DNA from: Ophthalmolycus amberensis
Taxonomy: Eukaryota; Chordata; Actinopteri; Perciformes; Zoarcidae
NCBI GenBank assembly: GCA_024529925.1
Contig: JAFEUB010001198.1
Location: 248,001 to 312,000, forward strand
Direction: 5' to 3'
Length of the DNA stretch: 64,000 bases
Part shown: in pieces, positions 10,661-21,587 of the stretch
Position numbering within the stretch: the stretch's first letter is position 1
Layout: each line of letters begins with the position of its first letter
Notes under the pieces: generated by a model
The model's database searches: none
What the model was told of the DNA's origin: nothing
What the model saw: only the letters and a program-made list of their open reading frames with translations
Made by a program: the position numbers and the translations under genes

Positions 10661-11347
10661 ATACAGTCCTAAGGTGTGCAGCAAGATGCTGGAGATGTTC
10701 TACCAGTCTGTTGTGGCCAGTGCACTGTACTTCGCCGTAGTCTGCTGGGGGAGCAGCATTGGAGCCGGTGACACTAACAGACTTAACAAACTAGTTAAGA
10801 AGGCCGGCTCCATCATTGGCTGCAAACAAGACAATCTGGAAGAGGTGGTGGAGAGGACACTGAAGAAACTATTATCCATATTGGATAACCCGGATCACCC
10901 TCTCCACCACCTCCTGCAGGGACAGCAGAGCACTTTCTCCAACAGACTGATAAGGAAAGATACAGGAGAACATTCCTGCCCACTGCAATAAGACTCTACA
11001 ATAAAACAGCTCTGGCCAGATCATCCCCCACATAACTACACACTGCTTCACTGTTGTTTGCTGGGGCTGACTTTTGCACGACTGTTCTTCACCTAGTCAG
11101 ATAATTCAACACTATTCTATTTCATTGTATATACTGTGCATTTTTGTTGTTTTATCTTATATATTCTATATTCTGATATTTAATTTGTCCTACTCTGTTA
11201 TTCTATTGTGCATTTTTTAATACTTAATATTTTTGGTTGCTCTGCTACTTTGCTAATTGGTGTGTCTTGCTGCTGTAACATACAAATTTCCCCCTGGGGA
11301 TAAATAAAGTATCTATCTATCTATCGATCTATCTATCTATCTATCGA
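10661..11347 (+). pseudogene. LINE 3' fragment with ATCT-repeat tail, inserted in the gypsy gag
   Basis: The plus-strand frame reads SKMLEMFYQSVVASALYFAV, then VCWGSSIGAGDTNRLNKLVK, KAGSIIGCKQDNLEEVVERT and LLSILDNPDHPLHHLLQGQQ. This is the C-terminal part found in many fish LINE ORF2s (MFYQSVVAS-L-YAVVCWGSS). The 3' UTR ends CCCCTGGGGATAAATAAAGT and then (ATCT)n at 11310-11347, typical of LINE ends with a microsatellite tail. The clade is not assigned. Confidence 0.75.
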
Positions 11348-11760
11348 TACAAGCAGCGTGCGCAATACAGTTAGGGTGAAGTGGGGCCAGGGCAAAACAA
11401 GGGCAAGATGTTAACAATAAGGGACCCAAATGTTCCAGATGTGGTAGGGTGCATGCTAAAGAGGACAGATGTGCCGCACGCAATGTGAAATGCCATAAGT
11501 GTAAAAAGCTGGGAGATTTTGCAGCAGTATGCCGCTCACGCGTGGTCAACGAGGTCACAGCACCCTACGAGGGAGAAGAGGCACGTTCATTTCCTGGGAG
11601 ATATTACAGACGTGGACGACTCAAACAAGGCATGGGCGGTAAAACGGCCTGTGCAAGATATTGAAATGGACTTTAAAATTGACACGGGGCAGATACAAGT
11701 GTCATTTCAGAAAATACTTTTAACCTGCTGAGAAATAAGCCATGACTGAAAACTGGCATG
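11348..11760 (+). pseudogene. Ty3/gypsy nucleocapsid zinc knuckles and protease remnant
   Basis: Around 11427-11535 the plus strand encodes KCSRCGRVHAKEDRCAAR and NVKCHKCKKLGDFAAVC, two worn CCHC knuckles of a gag nucleocapsid. At about 11670-11710 the frame MDFKIDTGQIQVSF resembles the D-T/S-G active-site region of a retroviral-type aspartic protease (the usual DTGAD, damaged here). It continues the gypsy copy after the LINE insertion; the central gag is missing. Confidence 0.65.
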
Positions 11761-11969
11761 ACCAAATTAGGCAGGCCTGGGGTAAGAGTGAACTTCACAG
11801 TTACTACTGTGGGGAAAAAGCTAAAGTTCAGGTTTAAAGTAAACGTGATAAAGGGGTCAAATGGCAGCAACCTGCTGAGCCCTAATGTAGCTATTGCTAT
11901 GGGCTTAGTCAAGTGAATAGTAGAGCTCAAAAGCACAAAGCAGTTAAGTGATGCCAGCCCAGCAGATTT

Positions 11970-12890
11970 AGGCAGGTTGAAGATAAAGCCAATCAAAATC
12001 AGACTGCAGGAGGACGCTGTACCCTACAGTCTGACTACTGCAAGGCATGTGTCAGTGCCTATGCTCCCTAAAGTAAAAAAGGAGCTGGACCGCACGGTAG
12101 CCAGTGGCGTGATCAGAGCCAATGAAAGAGCCCACGGAGTGGTGCACTCCGATAGTTGCTGTGCCCAAGAAGAACAAAGAGCAGCCAAGGATATGCGTTG
12201 ATCTAAAACGCCTGAATAAGGCAGTAAAGAGAGAGAAGTTTATTCTGTCCACCATAGATGATATCCTATCTAAACTTGCCGGCAGAAAAATGTGTTTTCC
12301 CTTTTGGACGCAGCAGGTGGTTTCTGGCAGATACCACTAGACAGAGAGAGTGCCAAACTTACTACCTTTGTAACTCCCTTTGGAAGATATTTCTTTAATA
12401 GAGCCATTTAGAATCACAAGTGCACTGGAAATCTTTCAGTTTGAAATGACTGAGCTCTTGAAAGATCACGAAGTCCTTGCGTTTTAAATGGACGACATCC
12501 GTAATTATTCAGACTCTGAAGAGGTCCACGAGGTGAAGCTCCAAAAGACTCTGGACACACTGGCGAAAGCTGATTTAAAGCTGAACCACGACAAATGTCT
12601 CCTGCGTCAGCGACGACTTAACTATTTTGGACACTGTATAGATGAGCATGGCATTTGGCCAGATGAGGCCAAGGTCAAGGCCGTCACTCAGCTTGAGCCA
12701 CCAAACAATGTCACTGATCTGAGAAGGATCCTGGATATAATACACTATTTAGGTAGGTACCTGACAAACCTGTCTGAGGTCACCAAACCCCTGAACGACC
12801 TACTCAAAAACGATGTGACATGGGTATGAAGTGCAGTGTATGATGCTTTACAACCTTACAGCTGTGTATGTGCCGGGGAAACAACTTATC
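11970..12890 (+). pseudogene. Ty3/gypsy reverse transcriptase remnant with RNase H scrap
   Basis: Pieces in order are PMLPKVKKELDRTVASGVIR, an EWCTPIVAVPKKNKEQPRIC block with VDLKRLNKAVKRE, a damaged D-A/G segment near 12300, PLDRESAKLTTFVTPFGRYF, the catalytic-site equivalent AF-MDDI (12478-12499; the usual Y-DD is damaged by a stop), LNHDKCLLRQRRLNYFGHCI, a KVKAVTQLEPPNNVTDLRRI block and finally PLNDLLKNDVTWV. After a deletion, LTAVYVPGKQLI marks the end of the RNase H domain. Several frameshifts and stops are present. No integrase remains. Confidence 0.82.
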
Positions 12891-12892
12891 AT

Positions 12893-12980
12893 ATTCAGTC
12901 TTAGTATTCAGTGTTATGCTAATGTTTGGCTAACAAAGTTACAACAGCCTCTTATACTCAGTTTTTACATACCACTACAG
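12893..12980 (+). repeat. Probable 3' LTR fragment of the gypsy element
   Basis: It shares TATTCAGTGTTATGCTAATG, the GTTTGGCTAA region, CTTATACTCA and CACTACAG with 9960-10048. Between the two copies lie gag, zinc knuckles and RT of one element. The missing integrase and the short LTR piece point to large deletions. Confidence 0.5.
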
Positions 12981-13600
12981 GTTCCAGGGGACCAAATGTA
13001 CTGTGGGAGTGGTTTGGTGTGGCTATGGAAAAGGACTTTTGGTTGGCCTCAAGGAAGTTCTGGTTCTAAACCATTGGAGAACTGCTCACCCTTACTGAGG
13101 ATATTGTCTAGCGGTGAAAAGACCACTTTGAGGATCTCGTAAACTCGATTGACATGTCCTCTGTGGAGGAGGAAGAGTTGAAAGACTCAGGGAAAGCCTA
13201 ACCTATATCCCTGGCAGAGGTCTCTGAGGTAGTCAAAAAGCTCCTCAACAGCAAGGCATCAGGTGTGGATGAGATTTGCTGTGAGAAGTATCCAAAAACT
13301 GTTGGGCTGTCTTGGCTGTAGTGTGAGTGAAGGGTAAGGACAGTGCCTGTGGAGTGGCATACCAGGGTGGTGGTTTCTATTTATAAAAAAGGGGTTGAGA
13401 GAATGTGCTCCAATTATCTGAGCACTTTATTATCACATTGCTGAGCCTTCTAGGAAGAGTTTACTCCAGGCTGCTAGAAAGGAGGCTATGACTATCTGAC
13501 TGATTATTAGACCTCAGATCCAGGAAGAGCAATTCCGTCCAGGCCATGGAAGAGTAGGCCAGCTCTTCACCCTTGCAGGGTTACTGGGGGCAATGGACAA
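12981..13600 (+). pseudogene. Rex3/RTE-like LINE fragment (region before the reverse transcriptase)
   Basis: The sequence TGGGAGTGGTTTGGTGTGGC begins a block that closely follows the fish Rex3-type consensus. It includes TTGAGGATCTCGTAAACTCG, CCTGGCAGAGGTCTCTGAGG, a GTGGATGAGATTTGCTGTGA block, CTCCAATTATCTGAGCACTT and CCAGCTCTTCACCCTTGCAG. It codes for the linker between endonuclease and RT (LAEVSEVVKKLL, SNYL) but has many stops and deletions. It stops abruptly near 13600. Confidence 0.7.
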
Positions 13601-13679
13601 TGTACTGTATTAAAACATCAGATATGCAGTTCAATACATATCTGACTATATAATACAGTAAGGAACATTAAACAAAAGG

Positions 13680-13965
13680 TACAGCTGAGGCTGATGGGAA
13701 TGTCATTAGTTAGGCAGATATTTGGTCATAAAGCAAAGTATTGTAAAAATTACCATTTTGACCATATGATGGTGAGATGAAAAGTCAGATAAACAAATTG
13801 ATTACAATTCAACCATAAGGGGAGCATTACTAGCTGTAACATATTTGATTGACCTTTCAATATCTCAAAAATATTTCCTTCAATACCCAAAATTTCCACC
13901 TTGTGGTAGCTTTAGATGAAGTCAGGGGATCATCAAAGTCATTAGTATACATCATTTTAGAACCA
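13680..13965. repeat. Dispersed repeat shared with 23640-23765
   Basis: GAGGCTGATGGGAATGTCAT, TTAG, GATATTTGGTCATAAA, AAGTATTG and GATGATGGTG-like words occur in the same order at 23650-23765 (GAGGTTGATGGAAATATCAT ... GTATTTGGTCATTAAATATA ... CTGATGATGGCGCTAGAC). The class of the repeat is unknown. Confidence 0.5.
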
Positions 13966-14134
13966 TGGGTAGCTGTGCAATATTTAGTGCCAATCAATCT
14001 AGTAGATGTTGAAATATTTCACTTATGTAAACTTTGTTAGGAAACGTCAGAGTTAAATCAGTTTAGTTTAGTTAAGTTTGGTTTGGGTTAGTTAGTTCTT
14101 ATTAAGACAGGATAACTATCTGACTTGACCTTAC

Positions 14135-14302
14135 CTGTTCCTGGAGGGGGGCATTTGTCACAACGAGGGCCCCAGGCTTTACCCACACTGCAGCAGCAGA
14201 GCTGTTTGCTCAGCTGGGTAGATACTGGGTGCAAACATTGCCTCCCTGAGCTGACCAAACGGAAGCAAGCCCCCTTCTCCTCTTGGATGGCAGGCGTGTT
14301 GG
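14135..14302 (-). CDS. ltbp1: ltbp1 coding exon, 8-cysteine TB domain (first part)
   Basis: The acceptor is CTCTGCTTTAG and the donor is GGAACAG before GTAAGG. The product is SNTPAIQEEKGACFRLVSSG, then RQCLHPVSTQLSKQLCCCSV and GKAWGPRCDKCPPPGT. The CCC triplet followed by G-AWG-xC-xxCP is the signature of TB (8-Cys) domains. The eighth cysteine comes from ICPGG in the next exon. This is the TB module after the first calcium-binding EGF. It is not the later TB module that covalently binds the TGF-beta propeptide, which must lie before position 1. The 168-bp length and phases fit both neighbours. Confidence 0.95.
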
Positions 14303-17300
14303 CTAAAGCAGAGTTTAGAAGGTGGGAGTAGTGCACCAGAGTGTAGGAGACACATACATGGGGGAAAGAGAGAACAGAGAGTGGAGAAATAAAGAGGTCC
14401 CCTTCACCAAAGCAACCTTCCCTTCTCACCTGAACATACTTTTGCCACAAACAAACATATTTCTAAAGCAACACTAGTGCATAGAGAAAAATACATGTAA
14501 TAATACAGAAGTCGGACAACCACATTTTGTGGTGGCACAAACAACTGCATTCAAACAATTTAAGCCAAACACAAAACACAGAAACACATTCAAAGCACAG
14601 ACATGTTGTAGGAAAATATCCCTTTCATGCTAATGCTTCATGCACTATCAAAGTCAAGCGCTGCCTGAGATTGAAGGCATGCAGGAGAGTTTGGCTCAGT
14701 TTGTGTTTTTCAAGTTGTATGGCCTGAGTACTCAGAAGAGTGCAGACCCCCACCAGGTGTCTCTGCAACGACCACTGCTGTAATGTTTGATTGAATGAAT
14801 ACAAACGACTTGTCTAACATCCCATCTCATAGGTGTTTTTCTTTGGGAATCTCACGCAACTGGTTCTTCTCATTGTTATTTAGTCGTCTGCACCAGCTCT
14901 GTGCAGGCTTGCACTTCAGTTGGGAAGCAAGACACAGGAACTTCTTGGGTATTGAGGAGTATTTTATTGAAAACAATCAATAAAATGTGTTTTTCAAAAG
15001 TGTGAATCACCGCAAACCATGAGAGCTTCTTTAGATTGCAGTCATAAATGAGCACAAAACAATATTAGACTAATGGATCCAGTAGTATGCAAGATTAGCC
15101 TTGACAGACAGACACACATTAGCAGACACACACGACCAAACACATAGTTTTCTAATTCAGTTAATTCAGCTTGTATTGTAAATGCTGTATCAATGCTAAC
15201 ACAACAGAAAGAAAGGATTCTCAAGTAGGTTCATTATTTGAGAAGTTAAGCAAATGGGTACATACTTAAACACACATACAGTGGTTCCTGTGAGTTATTC
15301 AGGCTGGTTAACCTAGCTTAGCATAACGACTGAAGGCGGAGCAAACAGCTGGCTTAGCCCTATCCAAAGATATATCCTAACCAGCAGACTACCAGCCAGT
15401 CTGGCATTTTAGCGTCAAAAAAAGCCACGCTGACAACTGTTGCCCGAGCAGAAGAATGGCTGTTCTCTGCGCCGGTCAACACATAATTCTGCTCTTCTGC
15501 TGTTTTCTCTAGAGCTAATCTCTGTCTCTCTGTCTGTCTGTCTGCTTGCTTGTGTGTGTCTGCTTTTTGCACTTGCTCTATGTTTACACACCTGACAAAG
15601 TTACGTAATTTAAAAAAGCACAATCACAAACAGCAGTCTGTGTGTGTACAAGGAAAGAGACGGCAGCAGGTCCTGGCCACACCTCTTCGCTGAAGAGACA
15701 GGAAGGGAGACGGGAGGAGAGACAGCTGTCATGCATGCAGGCAAATGATCACTAGTGAGGAGCTAGCTAGCATTTTAAAGCCAAGCCCTATTTTTAGGCC
15801 TCTGCTCGAAAATTGCATACCCATACTCAAGAGAGTCCACAGCTCTAACTACAAGGTCTATTTTAATAATTTGATGGTCTAATAAAGGTAACACTTGTGA
15901 GATGTGTTCAATTGTGTAAATATTGTGTATATGTTACTGGTTAATAGTGAATGAAGATGGCACACAGCTCAAATTGAAAAAAGTTTCAGGTTCGCCTGAA
16001 AAAAAAGCACTTTCATTTTTTTTGAAATAATGCAGAGTGAAGCCTACAAATACTCCTCTGTCATAGCACAACAGGTTTGTGGTCTCTCTAAGCTAATTTT
16101 ACTTAGATTGAGTGAAGCAGGCCAGCATAATAGGAGGTCTGAGTACAGAATTTCAAGCCAAATTCTCATTTCTCTCTCATGCTCTATTCAAATTTTATAT
16201 ACTATATAACTATATATTTCACTTTTTTTATCACTCATATTAGTCAATACATCCAAATACAGCCGTTTGAAATGATTTCGAGAGCAAGGGTCAGAGCATA
16301 GCCTGTTTCTGGCTGTCATCTATAGGATTTTCTCAGTTGGTCTGTGTGTATGTGGCTGTAGCTCAGCCTATCATAGGTCGATTTCAGTCAATGAGCCTGC
16401 CTTAGACGCGTCAGAGTCTCAGGAAGGCGGGTGCCGATTGACAGAAGTTTCAGCGAGTAAAGTTGCAAGAAGTGCCGCATCTCCCCGAGCGTAAACTTCC
16501 GCTCGCCGGAAGTCTGACCTCTCGCTCAAGCTGGATTGACCGCTCTTATACTGGAAACAGCTCGGCAGGAAACCGGATGCAGTTGGCAACAATGCTGGTA
16601 GCTTTGAACCGGATAATCTGCGACGTTATGTACTCATTTTTCATAAAACGGGACCAAAATCCCACGATTATTTTTGGGGAAGGGCAGTGCCATCTTACCG
16701 TTCTCCACTCACAGCTTTGTACTGGTTCCACGGAGAGAAAAACCGAAGGTATTTATGCGTTCCCCCACGAGTGCTAATGCTATAAAATGCATTGCAATGC
16801 TTGGTAGCCGCTAGCTTCAGGGTGCAAATCATGATTTGCCGTACACATAACGGCGATTTCTGCCCATGATTTCATGCTTTTATGACATATTTTCTCGATG
16901 CTTATATTAGTAGTCTATAGTTGTGTTTGGATTGTGTAAGAAGTGACTTATATGATAGTGTTGCCCATACGTTGCAGTTTAATCCGGTAAAAAAAAAGTA
17001 CACATGTACAATTCTGGCGAAGAATAAGTCCATTTTCCAAACAATATTTTAAGGGGGGTTGAGCCCGAGAGCCCCCAAATGGGGGCCGCTCGTCACCAGA
17101 AGGCTAGTAACAACAGGGCTGCTAACTTTACAAGTATCAATCTGTGGCATTACCCACTGCAGGGGACAGGGTCAAAACTCCTCAACCTCTAGTTTTGCTT
17201 TAAAAGTTCAGCAGCCAATTTCTCAATTTTAAAAAGAATATGAATGAAAAGCCAAGTGGATAATCTTGTCAATGACAGACATCATGGCCTGAATGATGCT

Positions 17301-17486
17301 GATGAATCACCCAGAGTTCACTTAAAAAGTAGTGAGCAGTGACAGGGAAGGGAAGCCAACACTCACCATCAGCACAACTAAAAACTAAAAGCAAATAAAT
17401 AGCTCTATTTCTGTTGACAACATCTGATGAAATGGATTCCTGAGATGGTATATGCTGTTGAAACCATGTTATAGCTGCATGATCAG
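14303..17486. other. ltbp1 intron, little recognisable
   Basis: It holds a C/T-rich TCTG microsatellite near 15510-15560 and a locally CpG-rich stretch at about 16380-16620 with an ORF of roughly 104 codons on the plus strand. That ORF shows no known motif and no splice context. No ltbp1 exon is needed here, because the flanking exons join in frame. Confidence 0.45.
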
Positions 17487-17613
17487 AAACATGAATTCAT
17501 ACACTGATGGCAGGGGCTACCATGGCCACCAACATGTGACCAGCAGAGCCGGGGATCGAACCGCCGATCCTTTAATTGAAGGACGACTGCTCTCCACTAA
17601 GCCACAGTTGCAA
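17487..17613 (-). repeat. tRNA-derived SINE, partly deleted
   Basis: On the minus strand the head is CAACTGTGGCTTAGTGGAGA with GCAGTCGTCC. The B-box GGTTCGATCCCCGGCTCTGC follows, then a jump to CCATGGTAGCCCCTGCCATC and AGTGTATGAATTCATG. The middle and the end of the full element are missing. Confidence 0.75.
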
Positions 17614-20037
17614 GGGCTGCATCCGACAATTTTCAAAACTAAAAGAAATCCAACAATCACACAAAAGGTAGTGACTGTACTTTCACGGCGAGAAAGTAGA
17701 CTTGATTTAAACTACTCTCTTGAGTTCTTTAAAATAAATTCTGAACACAACTACTGCGGTCAACTATCTTCTATACAACATTCGGTGCTGTACCATGAAT
17801 TCCTTTAATGAGAGATCCAAAGAGTGCTTTGTTATCCAGGAATCTTGGAGAGACAGCAGACGTCTTGCTCTGCCTTTGAGGTCTTATGACAATTACAAAA
17901 ATGTCATAACATCTGGTCCATTTCAAGCATGGTGGAAGGATGTTCACGTCAAGCTGAGCCATGATCAACGGAGACCATTCAAGTTGAGCTGCCACAACAC
18001 GGTTTTCCACATGGCAAGATAAAAGGTGTTGTTTACTTGTTGATATGTTGGAGTTGTGCTGGTTCACACACACCTGCGTAAGAGCCTGTTGCCTGTAGAT
18101 CTCATCTAACACCTCACTCAAGCTGTGTCAAAAAGCCCATTTTTATATTTTTACGTAGTTACACAAACAGTGGTCCTCTAACTCTTTGACAAATAACTTG
18201 CAGTGTTTCTGAATAAAGGTGTCCTGATGGTTTGCCAGTAGTTTTTAATGTGAAGCAGTTTGTGTAAGGCTAATATGTGAAAGTACGAACAGAAACATAA
18301 GAGTTTAAGAAAACTTCAAACTAAAGAGATTCAGTTACAAGCCTTACTAAGGGTTACAAGGGTACTAATAATTCAGCACAGTTCGTTGCCAGTACAGCCA
18401 TTCATGTGTTGAAGCCATCAGTGTAGAGCAAGGCATGGCTTAGATGGGATACCAGAAAGTGGCACAGCAAAGTTCATCCATGTGTCCTAGCAAACAAGGT
18501 TGGTGCTGGATACTTGGTGAGATAAAACTACTGATCGGGCTACTCATTAAAAATGGATGGTGCAACACAGATAATGTGATAACGGCCTTCATTTTGGACC
18601 TTTCAGCGCTCCGTTCTATCGAATGTCAGCAGTGTAAAGACAGTGAACTTCAGGCAAAAGATTTGAATGTCTTTACTTCACCCCCATAAGTAAGTCTAAG
18701 ATTGCACCAATTCCATTGATATGACTGCTTCGACTACAGCATGGAGTCGGATAAGTGGCAAAAAATGAAAAGGGAGTTAAAGCACGGATCATCATGATTA
18801 GCAAAAGTCACAAGTAGGCCTGTTGCATTTTACATACTGTAATCATTAATATTCCAGAATCAAGAACATATTCAGTAAATTTTAGAAATATCACAAAAAA
18901 TAGCATGCCAATTAGGTGCATATTTATCAGCTGGGTTGAGGCAAATAAACCTGTGCACAAGGTTCCAATGTCAGGAAGAAAACATTTGCTGCTTGATATC
19001 TGTATGTTTAAACCCAGATTAATATGATAATAACACTTAACCACAACAACAAATCGTGGAAAATAGCATAATTATACTGTTGAATGTATTAAATTAAAGT
19101 GATGGAAATGTATGTTATGCTTAGTGTGCATATTATAAAACAAGCACCAGGAGTTGTTTTTTCCCACAACCTGGCCATTATTCGACTACTGGCTATATTT
19201 GAGAAAATACGGTTTTAGGCTTATACTATAACTGTGGCTTAAAATGAACTGTAAAGGACAATTAAATCGCTAATCACAATGAATGGACACTTGCCTTTCA
19301 TTAGATATGCGATAAAAGAGGACACAGAACCCATCCCCCAACCACTTTATCCCACAAACACACACACACAGACACATGTAAGCATGGAAACTCACAGCAC
19401 TGCAAAACCAGGAGAACACATGCTCACAGCATGATAATTAAGGATAATTGATGACTAAAACTGCTAATTAACGCTACTCAATCATGTTCAAGATTGATCA
19501 CTTTGGCACTTGCGTATTAGCAGTTGCTTTTATAACTATTTGTTCTCTGTTCCCCCGGTGATATACTGTATCTCTTTCTCTCTCCCCTCATTATATAAGA
19601 GCCATGAGACATGTTGGGTTTGACTTCATGACCTGCCTTGTAGTACATGCTTGAGGGAGACTCTGATTATACAATGAACACCATGCTTTCATCCATGCAC
19701 TGTTTTGAATGCATATTATCAGACACATATTTCAGCTTTAGCAGCATTCCAAGCAGCCCTTGCTATGCTTGTACTTTGGAGCAGATGGTAGACGGAAGAA
19801 ATTAAACTCATATTTCCCATGTCTCTGTCATTAAGTGATGGTGAATATCAAACTCATGGGGAAGCTTTTGTATGAGCAAATCTGCACATCAGAGACCAGC
19901 ATGCAAATGTAATAGTTTAATTTCTGTTAATATACGATTTTTGCTCAGTCTGACACTGAACTGTTGGAGGCTCTAGGTTTGGATGTTAATCAATGAGAAA
20001 GTGATGATAGAAAGAAATCTTATATTGTAGGACTTAC
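17614..20037. other. ltbp1 intron, no clear feature
   Basis: A short AC tract lies near 19360. No exon or assignable repeat was seen. Confidence 0.45.
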
Positions 20038-20160
20038 ATATGCAAGTGGTGAGTGTGGGGTCAGGGACATAGCCGGGTTTACACATGCACCTGTAGCTGC
20101 CCACGGTGTTCAGACAGTTTCCATTAGGACACACACCCTGTAGCTGGCACTCATCTAAAT
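20038..20160 (-). CDS. ltbp1: ltbp1 coding exon, calcium-binding EGF-like domain
   Basis: The exon lies between acceptor TGATTCACAG and donor GCATAT before GTAAGTC. It encodes one complete calcium-binding EGF domain: DLDECQLQGVCPNGNCLNTV, then GSYRCMCKPGYVPDPTLTTC. DLDEC is the calcium-ligand signature, and C-x-N-x4-Y-x-C is the consensus for Asp/Asn beta-hydroxylation. Six cysteines are present. A phase-1 exon of 123 bp is the usual one-exon-one-domain EGF unit. It sits between the hybrid module and the next TB module, where LTBP1 has its first calcium-binding EGF. Confidence 0.95.
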
Positions 20161-21587
20161 CTGTGAATCAACAACAAATACAAAACACAGTCAATCCAGG
20201 GATTTTTCAAAGGATTTCTTAACATTGCATGATGGGAAAGAGAAATGTTCACTACTTTCAATAAACAAAAGAAATGTGGCACAAGTATCCTAAGATTGTC
20301 TTTCACTGTATCCTGCCTTCGCCCAATATCAGCTGGATCGGCTCCAGCATCAGGTTTTATTCATTTAGTTATTTAATAGTATATGCATCATCATTTCCCT
20401 TTATGCCTCTTGGCATGTAGGGCAGCAACAAAAGTCTTCCACTCCCGTCTGTCCTGGGCGAGTTGCTGGATGGTGCCCCATGAGTGGTTCAGGCTCTGCA
20501 TCTCCTTCTCCACAGTTCTTCTCCATGTGTTTCTTGGTCGGCCTCTTTTTCTTTTCCCTTCTGGTGTCCAATGTAAGGCTGTTCTTGTAATATCAGCAAG
20601 ATCTTTTCTCAACACATGTCCTATCCATCCCCATCTTCTTCTCATTAGGATGGTACTCCATGCATTCTTGTTGGCATTTGTCATACAGGTCTTTATTTGA
20701 AATGGTGTTTGGCCACAAAATGTGCAGTATTCGTCTTAAACTCTTGGTGTGGAAGGTTGATGGTCTTCTTGTGTCATTCTCCAGCATTCAGAACCGTACA
20801 ATAGGGTGGATAAAACAGCTCTGATACAATTTAAGTTTGGTCTTGATGGTGTACTGCTGTGACCTCCATATGTTATTCAGTACTTTGAAAGCGTTCCTTG
20901 CCTTATTGAGACGGTTCATGATGTCTTTATCTGTGCCCCCATCTTGTCTGACAGTGCTGCCCAAATATGTGAACTCGTCAGTTTTAGGGAGATCTTCTCC
21001 GTTAACCTGAATTGGTGAGGGATTGGGAATGTTCAGAGTCATCACTTCCGTTTTCTTTTTGCTGATCTTCAGGCCAATCTTCTGACCAAAATCACTGAGG
21101 CGGGATGTTTTCTTCTGCATGTGTCGATGAGTATGTGAAAGAAGAGATAGATCATCTGCATAGTCTAGAATCTTCAAGTGATGAAAATAGTGTCTATCGA
21201 ATGCCTCTATTTTGGTCTTCAGTTGTTTGTCTCATTACCCAGTCAATAGTAATATTGAAGCGCAAAGCTGACATCACACATCCTTGTCTCACACCTGTTT
21301 TTACTTGGAATTTTGGAGACTGTTTCCAACCCTACATGTGAAGTTGGTATAAAAACTTTGGATCACATGAACTATATCTTCAGGGATCCCATAATGCCGC
21401 AATATACGTCAAAGGCTTTCACGATGAATGGAGTCAAATGCTTTTTCAAAGTCAACAAAGTTTATATACAGTTCCCTCTGCCACTCTGTGCACTGCTCTA
21501 TGATGTTACGTAACGTGAATATGTGATCGTTGCAACATCTACCCTTTCTGAAACCTGCCTGTTCTTTTCGGAGATGTTGGTCTACAG

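Noticed and set aside
16463..16777. Plus-strand ORF of about 104 codons in a locally CpG-richer stretch
   Set aside because: It has no recognisable motif, no splice context and no continuation, and its codon composition is unremarkable. A minus-strand ltbp1 exon is not needed here.
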